Of a DNA stretch of 50,190 nt, positions 39,929-50,190 are shown piece by piece. The stretch comes from Methanopyri archaeon (lineage in GTDB: Archaea; JAADCQ01; Methanopyri; Methanopyrales; Methanopyraceae). Every line of letters begins with the position of its first letter. Within the stretch, counting starts at the first letter, position 1. The notes under the pieces were generated by a model, which was given only the letters and a program-made list of their open reading frames with translations, did not search any database and was not told the DNA's origin. The stretch is from the NCBI GenBank assembly GCA_013154335.1, contig JAADCQ010000014.1, forward strand, positions 1 to 50,190, given 5' to 3'. A program made the translations under genes and the position numbers.

Positions 39929-42310
39929 TTGACCGACAAACCCGACATCTCCCTGGACGAAGCCCGACACGTGGTAGGCGAACTCATGGAACGCCTCAAG
40001 CGTAGGGGGGACGTGTACGCTCCTCCCGACCTAGCCGAGGGTTTCTTCCGCAAGATGGTGGTCCTGGCCGACGAGGACAGGATAGACCTCGAAACCTTCG
40101 TGGACATGGCCATCAGACACTTCGCGAGGCACGGCGTGAACAAACCCCTCGACGAGTACGAACGCGTGATGATAGCGCGCGCCATAGTCGCTGAGGAACT
40201 CCAAAGGATACTATCCAAGACGGACGTCGACGAGGAAGCCCTCCGCTCCCTCGCCAAGTTCTACCCACACGTAGGGGACGACGTCAAGGAGGAACTGGAG
40301 CAGTACATCGAGGGCGAGGAGGTACCGGACGAGCCACCGACGAGGGAGGACATGGAGCGCGTCCTGGAGGAGTTCGGCGGCGTCCTATCCGAGGAAGCCC
40401 TCATGGACATAATCAAGACCGCCGTGTTCGGTCCCGAGAAGAAACGCATGCTCGAGAACATCACGGACGAATCCATGATAGGCTCCCTCCTCAGCCAGCA
40501 CGTACCCAGATCCGTCGTGGACAAGCTCACCCAACACGGTAGGCTCGACGTCATGAACAAGATCGGCTCGCCCATGAAGAACAGGATCGAGGCCATGACA
40601 TCTCCTCAGGCCCCGGACTCCTACGCCGCGGACTCGGAAGAACTGCAGAAGACATTCTCCGATCCTCAGTTCCAGAACAAGGTGAGGGAGTTCCTGTCCG
40701 AACTAGCCGAGGGACTCAACAGGCTGGCCGAGGAACAGGGTATCGACCAAGCCCTCGACAGGGCTCACCAGGTCTCCAAGGCGCTCCAAGAGGCGGACGA
40801 GAGGTGGGAGACGGCGGCCCAGACCTTCGAGAAAGCCCTCGAGAAGCAGCTGACGCAGGAGGGCCCCGCCTCGGACCCGGTGGAAGCCTACAAGCGAGGC
40901 GCCCCGATGGATCCCCATCACGTCGAGGAGAAGACGGGAGAGGATGTTTCCGATTACACGGCCAGCCTCGAACAGGCCCAGTTCGTGGTCGAAGGCATAG
41001 AGAGGAGGTCCAACTTCAGGAACCCACTGTTGGCCACCGTTCAGGCCAACGTGATGGCCTCGACGGTGACCAAGGGCCTCCCCAAGAACGATCAGGCCGT
41101 CGAGCAACTGAAGAAGCAGCACGTTAACAGGCTCTTGAAGACCGTCAAGCAGTCCCTCCGCGACTGGGCGGAGAAGGTGGGTCGTAACGTCGTCGAGCGC
41201 GTGATAGAGGAGCTCGAGAGGGCGGAAGAGCAGAACTACCACGTCCCGAAGGACCTGAAGGAGGAACTCCGGAGGATAGCGAGGGAACTGCCGGCCGAGT
41301 CCGAGGGCGAGGAAAGCGAGGCCGGCGGGGCGGAAGGCACCTCGGCCGAAGGCCAGACCTCCGGCGTGGCGGACGAGGCTGGGACGTTGAGCGTAGGCGC
41401 CGGTGAGGAACCGCAGGGTGCCCCGGACGAGGGCGAGATGCCCCCGACGGGTTCCGAAGTGACGGCCTCCGGTGTCGGTAAGGGGGAAGACCCGAAGTTC
41501 ATCATCGACAGGTCGTTCCCGAGTAGGAAGAAGTTCCTGCGGATACTGCAGAGCGAGTCGATGAAGATACTGGACGAGGGTCACGACATCTCGAGGGAGT
41601 TCGAGGAGATCGAGAGGGGAGAGGCGAAGGCCCACTTCGGATGGCTGGAGGGCTTCGACAAGGCCGACTTCCTCATGGACGTCGACTGGGAGAGGAGCCT
41701 GGAGGAGGGTGTGTTCAAGAACGTCCCCCTCACCCTGTACAGGAGGGAGTACAGGAACAAGGACGAGCCGAAGGTGGCCATCCTACTGGACGCCAGCGGG
41801 TCCATGAGCGGTGAGAAGATGGAGGTGGCGGCGACCCTGGCGGCGGCGTTGTTCGAGACCGTTGGCATGGAAAACGTGGGCGTCTGGGCGTTCAGGTCGG
41901 ACGTCCACGAGCTCAAGGACTTCGAGGAGGTGAAGAACAAGAGAGAACTCATCGAGAAGATAATCAACATCCCGGCCGGCGGAGGTACCGATCCAGTGAA
42001 ACCACTGGTCAAAGCCTTGGACTCGCTGGAGGGCCTCGATTACAGCACGTGCAAGGTCATCTACATCACGGACGCTATCTTCATGCACGACGACTTCATC
42101 AAGATAAGGAGCCTGCTGAAGGACAGGGACGACGTGGAGCTCTACGCGCTGCTCATCGAGGACGAGTTCGAGCACACGGGACCGGTGATATTCAAGAGAC
42201 TGACCGAGGACGTCGGGGGAGGCGTCGTAACGGTCAACCCGTACAGGAAGAAGGAAGTGAGGGAGAAGCTCAAGAAACTCGTGGAGATGATCTCGGAGTC
42301 CGCCGGCTAA
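39929..42310 (+). CDS. Large VWA-domain protein, partner of the MoxR ATPase
   Basis: 793 aa from TTG. The first 430 residues are helical and acidic, with coiled-coil-like stretches. About 80 low-complexity Glu/Gly/Ser/Ala residues follow (around 455-520). The C-terminal VWA domain carries a complete MIDAS: DASGSMS (about 620), Thr in GGGTDP (about 687) and Asp in YITDAI (about 713). No signal peptide or membrane helix, so the pair works in the cytoplasm. Layout is like CobT and other MoxR/VWA partners. The target is unknown. Confidence 0.85.
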   Translation: MTDKPDISLDEARHVVGELMERLKRRGDVYAPPDLAEGFFRKMVVLADEDRIDLETFVDMAIRHFARHGVNKPLDEYERVMIARAIVAEELQRILSKTDVDEEALRSLAKFYPHVGDDVKEELEQYIEGEEVPDEPPTREDMERVLEEFGGVLSEEALMDIIKTAVFGPEKKRMLENITDESMIGSLLSQHVPRSVVDKLTQHGRLDVMNKIGSPMKNRIEAMTSPQAPDSYAADSEELQKTFSDPQFQNKVREFLSELAEGLNRLAEEQGIDQALDRAHQVSKALQEADERWETAAQTFEKALEKQLTQEGPASDPVEAYKRGAPMDPHHVEEKTGEDVSDYTASLEQAQFVVEGIERRSNFRNPLLATVQANVMASTVTKGLPKNDQAVEQLKKQHVNRLLKTVKQSLRDWAEKVGRNVVERVIEELERAEEQNYHVPKDLKEELRRIARELPAESEGEESEAGGAEGTSAEGQTSGVADEAGTLSVGAGEEPQGAPDEGEMPPTGSEVTASGVGKGEDPKFIIDRSFPSRKKFLRILQSESMKILDEGHDISREFEEIERGEAKAHFGWLEGFDKADFLMDVDWERSLEEGVFKNVPLTLYRREYRNKDEPKVAILLDASGSMSGEKMEVAATLAAALFETVGMENVGVWAFRSDVHELKDFEEVKNKRELIEKIINIPAGGGTDPVKPLVKALDSLEGLDYSTCKVIYITDAIFMHDDFIKIRSLLKDRDDVELYALLIEDEFEHTGPVIFKRLTEDVGGGVVTVNPYRKKEVREKLKKLVEMISESAG

Positions 42311-43269
42311 CGCCTCCTCCTGTCCACGAGTTCCCTCTCCACCTTTTCCATCGCCGAAAACATATCCTCCCTGATATCGTCGTACCACACGGTGCTCTCC
42401 TTCCTTGTCGTCTTGACGACCATCCTATCGCTCCGGAGTATCACCGTCAGGAGGCCCCTAACGTCCATCCCGATGCTCTTCAGGAACTCGTGCGCCATCA
42501 GTATGTCGTCCACGTGCTCGTCCGACAATTCACCTAGCGGGGATTTGTAAGCTATCTTATCCCTCTCCCACCGCTTTCTAAATTCGTTATGGAACTCCCT
42601 AAACACGTACTTGGAATAATTATGCTCCAGTAACAGTACATCGGTGAGACCCGCTTCCATGAGCGCCGAAGCAGCCTTAACGCTGTGCCATCCCCTTAGC
42701 AACGCATCGATACTCTTCGGGAAGAACGCCTCCAACCCCAGTTTGTTCAGCCATCCGACGGCACAACTCAAACCTAACTCATCCAGTCTACTAACGTATT
42801 CTTCATACATTTCATAGTGTTTATCATCCACGAAGCTGACGGTAGCTACACCATTTGATATCTTTCTAGTCATGAACGCCTTGTGCGTTACCTTGAACTT
42901 TTTGATCCCTTTCCTGCTCGCCAAGAGCGAGATGAGCCTCACGGGTAGGGTGGTCTCGGAGAGCGCGGTCACGGACATCGATCCCATCGTGCCCTTGAAC
43001 CTGAGGGAGAGGAGGTTGTCCTCCTCCCTAACGAGCTCGAAGCTCTCGAGTCCGGAGAGCTGTTCATCGGCCACGCGGGCGAGCCTGGCCAACGACTTCA
43101 AAAACGGTTTCATGAAGATGCCCTTTTTGAGACAGAACTCCACCTTTTCCTCGGGGATAGAAACTCTAACAGTTTCCTTCTCCTCAACCACGGGGACGGG
43201 TTCGAACATGCCCCCGAACTCCCGTGATAACAGCGTCAGGAGGGACTCTATGCTCCTACCCGTGTACAT
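42307..43269 (-). CDS. Uncharacterised protein interlocked with its neighbours
   Basis: 320 aa from ATG with GGGGAGT upstream. No family recognised. Mixed alpha/beta, soluble, Lys/Arg-rich (RKGIKKFKVTHKAFMTRK) and with lower GC over 42.55-42.87 kb. The start codon overlaps the divergent ATPase gene's ATG in CATG, and the stop overlaps the VWA gene's stop in CTAA, so there is no noncoding DNA at either end. Confidence 0.7.
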   Translation of the reverse strand: MYTGRSIESLLTLLSREFGGMFEPVPVVEEKETVRVSIPEEKVEFCLKKGIFMKPFLKSLARLARVADEQLSGLESFELVREEDNLLSLRFKGTMGSMSVTALSETTLPVRLISLLASRKGIKKFKVTHKAFMTRKISNGVATVSFVDDKHYEMYEEYVSRLDELGLSCAVGWLNKLGLEAFFPKSIDALLRGWHSVKAASALMEAGLTDVLLLEHNYSKYVFREFHNEFRKRWERDKIAYKSPLGELSDEHVDDILMAHEFLKSIGMDVRGLLTVILRSDRMVVKTTRKESTVWYDDIREDMFSAMEKVERELVDRRRR

Positions 43270-43924
43270 GGTACGGGTACTCCCCAGACTCGTCGATATG
43301 ATCGTGGACGAGGTGAATTCCGACGAGGATCACGAGGAGGAGTACCGAACCGAGCCCTGGGAACCCCCCGATCATCCCGTGGTCGAGACGGAGTACGTGA
43401 GGAGGGTCAGGGAACTCGTGAAGGGGGGCGAGAACGTCCTCCTCGTCGGTGAACCCGGGGCGGGCAAATCGACGACCGCCCTGGCGGCGGTCGACGTTCC
43501 GTACGTCATCGTGTTAACCTTCGATAAAAACTTACCAGTTTCCAGCATCAAGACCGTGATCAGGACGCTGAAACGGTCGGGAGGTCTCCGATCGGTGCTA
43601 AGAGCGGATGCCCTACTTATAGGGGACGCCCTCATGCTCTCCGAACTTCGCAGGATCCCGATCGTCGATGAGTTCACCGTCCTAATCGCCGCTCTAGGAC
43701 TCACGCTCGTCAACGTGCTCCTCCGGACGCCCGTGATCGCGATGCTGGCCTCGGACAAGTCGTACTACCCGCTGATGCGGAGGCTCATGGAAGCGGCGGG
43801 GTACGAGGTCGTGGAGATCGAACCCGACGAAGAGACCGTCCGGACCATAATGAAGGCCCACGGGTTCGACGGAGAACCCACCGTGGACAACCCGAGAAGG
43901 GCACTCACGGAAGCCGACGACTAA
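43268..43924 (+). CDS. P-loop ATPase of unknown function
   Basis: 218 aa from ATG 43268; GTG 43262 is in frame too, and ATG 43298 is a later option. An acidic leader (EVNSDEDHEEEYRTEP) precedes Walker A VGEPGAGKSTT (about 60-70). A candidate Walker B is ADALLIGDAL. The C-terminal part has a sensor-like IAMLASDKSYYP. It looks like a small AAA/KAP-type domain without the usual helicase or protease motifs. Shares CATG with the divergent neighbour and CTAA with the radical SAM gene. Confidence 0.72.
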   Translation: MVRVLPRLVDMIVDEVNSDEDHEEEYRTEPWEPPDHPVVETEYVRRVRELVKGGENVLLVGEPGAGKSTTALAAVDVPYVIVLTFDKNLPVSSIKTVIRTLKRSGGLRSVLRADALLIGDALMLSELRRIPIVDEFTVLIAALGLTLVNVLLRTPVIAMLASDKSYYPLMRRLMEAAGYEVVEIEPDEETVRTIMKAHGFDGEPTVDNPRRALTEADD

Positions 43925-45165
43925 CGGAGTCTCCAACCCTCCTCCGTCCTCTCAACTACACCCCTCCTCTCCAAGGACCTGAGCCTCTTGCTCAACTTCG
44001 CTCGACCTATACCCGTCCTCCTTGCCAACTCCCTGACGCTCAGCGGGGAACCGCTCGAGTGAAGCACGTTGAGTATCTTCTGCTCCAGCACCCTCCCCGT
44101 GAACGGACACCCGTGGTACTCGCGACACTCCCTTCCGAGCATGCAAACGACCTTGTCGACCAACCCTCCCAACGCTTCAAAGACAGTCATCGACGCGGGG
44201 GTCACGCAACAGGACTTCAGGAACACCTCACCCTTCACGCGCCTTCTCACACCTTCGTACACGGTCCTGAGTACACCCGGGCCGGAAAAAGGACCCTTCA
44301 CGGGATCCTGAGCGGGATTGAACTGGATCACGCTCTTCCCCGGGTTGAGGTCCTTTATCGCGGCGACCCTCTCGGCGTCGGCTTCCGGTGGGATCCCCGG
44401 AAGACCGACGACGCCACCCACGAAGGAAACCTCGAGGCCGTTCGCCAAACACCACGCCACGGCCTCCCAAAGCTCCTCGAAGCCCTTCCGTCTCCCGGTC
44501 ACGGCCTTCCATTCCTCCGGGGTTCTACCGGAGAGGCTGAACTTCACGTAGTCCAGCCCGGCGAGTTTGAGGTCCTCGAGGAGGTCGACGGGGATCGTCG
44601 GCCCTGTTCCGACCGCCACGTCGACGGAGAGTTCCTCCTTGATCATGGAGACGGCCTCGACCAGGTCCCCGTCCAGTAAGTGAGGCGACGCACCCTGTAG
44701 TACGATCTCCCTGTTACCCGCCCTCACCCTTCTCTCCGCTTCCTCCAGCGTCTCCTCGGGCTCCAGATCCACGTGTTCCTTCACGAGGTTGTAGTAACAG
44801 AACTTACACCTCATGTCACACCTCGTGGTCACGACGATGCTACCCGTCCTGCTCTTCGATTCACCCTTGATGACGCGCAGGAATTCCTCGAGGTTCTCCC
44901 CTTCCCGGGACAACTCGATCCTCTCGTCCCGGTACTCGAACCGTCGCTCCGGTTCGACCAGGGCCTTGAGACCCTCGGGGGTGAGTGCGAAGCCCCGGTC
45001 CGTCGGTTCTATCAGCCCCTCGTCCCTGAGCTCGTTGACCGTCTTGCTGACGAGACCCCTGTTCCCCCGTACCCTCTCCATCAGTCGTTTCCTGGGTAAG
45101 GGGCCCTTGGTGAGGGCCCTAAGGACCTCCTTCCTCACCCGACCAGCATCCGAGGAAGACGTCAT
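43921..45165 (-). CDS. Radical SAM protein flanked by two winged-helix domains
   Basis: 414 aa from ATG. N-terminal wHTH (about 7-72: RKEVLRALTKGPLPRKRLME, VSKTVNELRDEGLIEPTDRG). Radical SAM core from about 108, with the cluster motif CDMRCKFCYYN (CxxxCxxC) and later SAM-barrel strands (VLQGASPHLLDGD, VKFSLSG, VVGLPGIPP). A Cys-rich segment follows (SCC, then CMLGRECREYHGC), possibly a second cluster. It ends in a second wHTH (about 355-414: SVRELARRTGIGRAKLSKRLRSL). It suggests a DNA-binding radical enzyme or sensor. The first 47 bases overlap the lysA end. Confidence 0.82.
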   Translation of the reverse strand: MTSSSDAGRVRKEVLRALTKGPLPRKRLMERVRGNRGLVSKTVNELRDEGLIEPTDRGFALTPEGLKALVEPERRFEYRDERIELSREGENLEEFLRVIKGESKSRTGSIVVTTRCDMRCKFCYYNLVKEHVDLEPEETLEEAERRVRAGNREIVLQGASPHLLDGDLVEAVSMIKEELSVDVAVGTGPTIPVDLLEDLKLAGLDYVKFSLSGRTPEEWKAVTGRRKGFEELWEAVAWCLANGLEVSFVGGVVGLPGIPPEADAERVAAIKDLNPGKSVIQFNPAQDPVKGPFSGPGVLRTVYEGVRRRVKGEVFLKSCCVTPASMTVFEALGGLVDKVVCMLGRECREYHGCPFTGRVLEQKILNVLHSSGSPLSVRELARRTGIGRAKLSKRLRSLERRGVVERTEEGWRLR

Positions 45166-46357
45166 AAGCCTGTACCCTTCTGACGTGGACCGGACGGCCC
45201 GACTTGACCGTTATCGAGGCCGGTAAGGGCTGACAGTTGTAGTTGGAAGCCATCGACTCGCAGTAAGCCCCCGCGGTCATGAACACGGCCTTGTCCCCGG
45301 GTTCCAGCCCCTCGGGTGCGGGTACGTCTTCGGCGAGGACGTCGCCGCTCTCGCACAGGGGGCCGGCCACCGAGGCCTCCACGGTGTCCCCTTCCGCCCC
45401 CGGGAACACCACCCTGTGTTCCGCGTCGTAGAGCACGGGTCTTATCAGGGCGTTCATCCCCGCGTCCACGAAGATCCACGTCCTACCCCCTGATCTCTTC
45501 ACCAGCCTGACCTCGGTGACGAGCATCCCGGCCTCCGCGACCACGCTCCGCCCGGGTTCCAGGTACAGGTCGAAGCCGGACGACTCGTCGTAGAGTTCCC
45601 TCAAGACGGGAGAAAGCGTCTCGAGTAACTCGCCCGGCGAAGGTGGGTCCTCGTCGGTGTACCTGACACCCAACCCTCCGCCGACGTTCAAGTACGATAT
45701 CTCCTCGAGGAGACCGGTATCCCTGAGGAAGTCGGCCACCGACTCGAGGGCTTGGACGAAGGGATCGAGGTCGGTTATCTGGGACCCGATGTGGTAGTGG
45801 AGACCTAGGAACTCGATATGCTCGGATTCGATCATGCGCCGGCACACGTCCTCCGCCTCGTCCAGGGGTACCCCGAACTTCGATCCTTTGACGGCCGTGG
45901 CTATGTGAGGGTGTGTCTCCGGGTCCACCTCGGGGTTGACCCTCAGGGCGGCTTTGGCCTCGGTGTCCTCCCTCCGTGCGATCCTTTCGAGCGTGTCCAG
46001 TTCCTCGGCCGAGTCGACGTTGATGATCCATCCTTCGCGCACCGCCGTACTGAGTTCCTCCCGTGATTTGGCGTTACCGTTCAGGACGATGGTCTCGGCG
46101 CCGAGTGACCCGGCCAGCTTGGCTTCCCACAGGGAGACGGCGTCCGCCGCCCGGGTGACTTCCAGGACGGTCTCGAGCACCCCGGGGTTGAAGTTGGCCT
46201 TAACGGCGTAGCAGACCACGGAGCGCCCCGGGAACGCTTTCGATGCCGCTTCGACGTACTCCTCGGCCCTCTCGGCAATGGCGTCCCCGTCGTACACGTA
46301 ACAGGGCGTCCCCGTACCCACGTCTTCCACGACATCGACGGCTTCCTCAGGCTTCAT
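45119..46357 (-). CDS. lysA: Diaminopimelate decarboxylase LysA
   Basis: 412 aa. PLP lysine in CYAVKANFNPG (Lys 53), HYHIGSQI (about 195), phosphate-binding NVGGGLGV (about 226), EPGRSVVAEAG (about 276) and catalytic CESGDVLAE. Converts meso-diaminopimelate to lysine. 11-base overlap with the preceding orphan gene. Confidence 0.95.
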   Translation of the reverse strand: MKPEEAVDVVEDVGTGTPCYVYDGDAIAERAEEYVEAASKAFPGRSVVCYAVKANFNPGVLETVLEVTRAADAVSLWEAKLAGSLGAETIVLNGNAKSREELSTAVREGWIINVDSAEELDTLERIARREDTEAKAALRVNPEVDPETHPHIATAVKGSKFGVPLDEAEDVCRRMIESEHIEFLGLHYHIGSQITDLDPFVQALESVADFLRDTGLLEEISYLNVGGGLGVRYTDEDPPSPGELLETLSPVLRELYDESSGFDLYLEPGRSVVAEAGMLVTEVRLVKRSGGRTWIFVDAGMNALIRPVLYDAEHRVVFPGAEGDTVEASVAGPLCESGDVLAEDVPAPEGLEPGDKAVFMTAGAYCESMASNYNCQPLPASITVKSGRPVHVRRVQAYDVFLGCWSGEEGGP

Positions 46358-46904
46358 CCGAGGATTCTCCCCTTACCATGGCGAGGTTGGCGACGACGAG
46401 TTCCACGGACTTCGGTCCGACGCCGCTCCTGTCCCCCCAGGCGGCCAGGAACACCCCTATGTCGTCCTTGGTCTCGCCTATGGCGACGCCGACCTCGCAC
46501 CCCATGTCCCGTAGGGTCTTCATCATCCCTTTGACGCCCAGCGGGTCGATCACTATGGCCCCCTCGGCCACGGCCCTCTCGACCTCGTCCGGTCCCACGA
46601 CGGGGGCCAAGGGTTCGGATTCCGCGTAGCTGGCCTGGATCCTCTCCGCCACGAACTCACCCATCTCCTCGAGCAGCTTCAGTCCCTCTTCCGAGTCTAT
46701 CGGGACGGTCTTCACGCCGACGTCCTCCAGCACGTCCTCGAGGAAGGATTGGAGGTTCTCCATGTCCCAGTCCTCGCCCCTGGACATGCCCCGCACGATC
46801 AGCGCGTCGATGTCGTCCAGGAGGGGTCTGGAGCCTTCGAACGCGCCCAGTCTCGTCATTATCTCGCGGGCTATCCTGTGCAGGTGCGTCGGCGTGCCCT
46901 GCAA
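46347..46904 (-). CDS. Uncharacterised protein between mptA and lysA
   Basis: 185 aa from TTG, with GGAGGTG eight bases upstream formed by the end of mptA. Acidic, soluble; contains GVKGMMKTLRDMGCEVGVAIGETKDDIGVFLAAWGD-type strands ending in a helix, with a possible ligand-binding Rossmann-like half. No family recognised. Co-transcribed with mptA and lysA. Confidence 0.72.
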   Translation of the reverse strand: MQGTPTHLHRIAREIMTRLGAFEGSRPLLDDIDALIVRGMSRGEDWDMENLQSFLEDVLEDVGVKTVPIDSEEGLKLLEEMGEFVAERIQASYAESEPLAPVVGPDEVERAVAEGAIVIDPLGVKGMMKTLRDMGCEVGVAIGETKDDIGVFLAAWGDRSGVGPKSVELVVANLAMVRGESSDEA

Positions 46905-46907
46905 CCT

Positions 46908-47888
46908 TCAACCACCTCCCAGCTCCTCCCGGAGCTCCCCCATCGTCGTGACGCGCTCCGCGAAGGCGTCGTGCTTGTGGATGGATTCCTTGTTGACCTG
47001 ACGGACCACGACCACGGTGTCGTCCGGTAGGTGATCGAACCTCTCGACGACCCTCTTCATCATCTCCCTGACGCAGTCCTCCACGAACTTCGGGTTCTCG
47101 CACGCCTTCTTCGTAACCGCGAGCTCGTCCGGCCTCTTCAGGAGCTCGTAGGTACCGGCGCTCATGGATTCCTCTATTATCTCGATGATGTCGTTGATAC
47201 TCACCATCTCGGACTCGGGCACCTCGATCATCAGGGTACCGACGCCGCGCTGGTTGTGGGTCATGGGGTGGACGTCCTCACGTACTATGACCTCGGCCAG
47301 CTCGTCCGCTTCCTCGGGGTCCATGTCGAGTTCCTCGACCAGGCGCCTCGCTATCCTCTCCCTGCAGTCCTCCCTCATCATCTCGAGGGCGCAGGGACAT
47401 GCGGTCATACCGACGACTTCCGCTCCGACCATCTTCCTGGTGGAGATGCCGTCCTCGGACCTGCGGGAGACTGCCCTACCTATGATCTTGTACGGTTCCT
47501 GCGTTTTCAACCCCGTGACGGGGGTCTCCCGCTGTAGGATGAGCTCGCCCGTCATCTGAACCTCGGAGCGCGTGGCGTACTCGTGTCTCTCGAGCAGGCG
47601 GCGGGATATGCAGGCGCAGAGATCCTCGATGACGACCCTTCTCTTCTCGACGGACTCCTCGAGCTCCTCCAACACGTCGGATAGGACCTCGTGGCTCCTC
47701 GACATGTGGATGCCCTTCTGGTGCGCGGGGAGGTCCACGAAGAGGTTGAACGTTGAGACGAGGATTATCGGGCGTTTGCCGGGCCTGGGGATCTTCACGA
47801 GCTTCTTAACGCCGGTTATCCCGACCCGGGTGATGTGGGCCGGGATGTGAGGGGAGGCGCTCTGGACGTCGGGGAAGCACCGGCGCAA
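46908..47888 (-). CDS. mptA: GTP cyclohydrolase MptA (type IV)
   Basis: 326 aa from TTG after GGGGTAG. Family blocks: LPDVQ-like [39 protein letters not shown] with the conserved His, CPCALEMM (metal Cys about 171), and THNQRG. MptA is an Fe(II)-dependent enzyme that turns GTP into 7,8-dihydroneopterin 2',3'-cyclic phosphate, the first step to tetrahydromethanopterin. Its presence supports a methanogen. Confidence 0.93.
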   Translation of the reverse strand: MRRCFPDVQSASPHIPAHITRVGITGVKKLVKIPRPGKRPIILVSTFNLFVDLPAHQKGIHMSRSHEVLSDVLEELEESVEKRRVVIEDLCACISRRLLERHEYATRSEVQMTGELILQRETPVTGLKTQEPYKIIGRAVSRRSEDGISTRKMVGAEVVGMTACPCALEMMREDCRERIARRLVEELDMDPEEADELAEVIVREDVHPMTHNQRGVGTLMIEVPESEMVSINDIIEIIEESMSAGTYELLKRPDELAVTKKACENPKFVEDCVREMMKRVVERFDHLPDDTVVVVRQVNKESIHKHDAFAERVTTMGELREELGGG

Positions 47889-47920
47889 GGCGGCTACCCC
47901 ACGGATCTAACCTATTTTAA

Positions 47921-50190
<2,270 letters not shown>

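Overview
The window looks like a chromosomal segment of a hyperthermophilic, hydrogenotrophic methanogen of the Methanopyrus type. The reasons are its GC richness, dense same-strand overlaps (ATGA, GTGA, TTGA), heavy use of GTG and TTG starts, a complete energy-converting hydrogenase (Eha) operon, an F420-non-reducing hydrogenase whose Cys-rich C-terminal piece is a separate selenoprotein, GTP cyclohydrolase MptA, an archaeal MreB and an intein-split Cdc48. The genus assignment is inference from gene content, not from a database match. No CRISPR array, insertion sequence or prophage was seen, and no stretch over 300 bases lacks a gene.

Layout. (1) 1-10 kb: the start of archaetidylserine decarboxylase with a lipid-methyltransferase-like gene (minus strand); then a plus-strand run of Era-like GTPase, DUF2073/OapB-like protein, zinc-ribbon OapC-like protein, an AT-rich orphan, MreB, a PHP phosphatase, a methyltransferase and HtpX; then a second HExxH protein, HisF and a Ca2+/cation antiporter. 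(2) 9.5-12 kb: a DUF434 protein, a DtxR/MntR-type regulator, an orphan, a small basic ORF, tRNA-Gln(TTG) and a small membrane ORF. (3) 12-14.4 kb, minus strand: vhuG-vhuA-vhuU, with UGA-encoded selenocysteine and a textbook archaeal SECIS hairpin in the vhuU 3' UTR. (4) 14.5-17.2 kb: cbiM-cbiQ-cbiO, an ECF-type Co/Ni importer, plus a LysE-like gene. It lies divergent from the [NiFe] hydrogenase, which fits nickel supply. (5) 17.2-28 kb: an RND exporter, a creatininase-family enzyme, a secreted glutaminase-like protein, a TPP-enzyme/swivelling-domain pair, MBF1, an FtsA/PilM-like actin ATPase with a membrane-anchored partner, small methanogen proteins, HflX and a BirA-type wHTH protein with operator-like repeats in front of it. 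(6) 28-38.8 kb, minus strand: ehaA to ehaO, four polyferredoxins (22 predicted [4Fe-4S] clusters) and a CBS protein. (7) 38.9-45.2 kb: MoxR AAA+ ATPase with a VWA protein, an interlocked pair of unknown genes, and a radical SAM protein with a winged helix at each end. (8) 45-50 kb: lysA, an orphan, mptA and the start of cdc48 with an intein in its second AAA domain.

How it works together: Eha is known in methanogens to use the ion gradient to drive ferredoxin reduction by H2. Vhu feeds H2 electrons to heterodisulfide reductase. The Cbi importer can supply nickel for these enzymes and F430, or cobalt for corrinoids. MptA starts tetrahydromethanopterin synthesis. Least explained and most worth following: the radical SAM/double-wHTH protein, the FtsA-like ATPase with its overlapping membrane partner, the TPP/swivelling-domain pair, and the MoxR-VWA neighbourhood.
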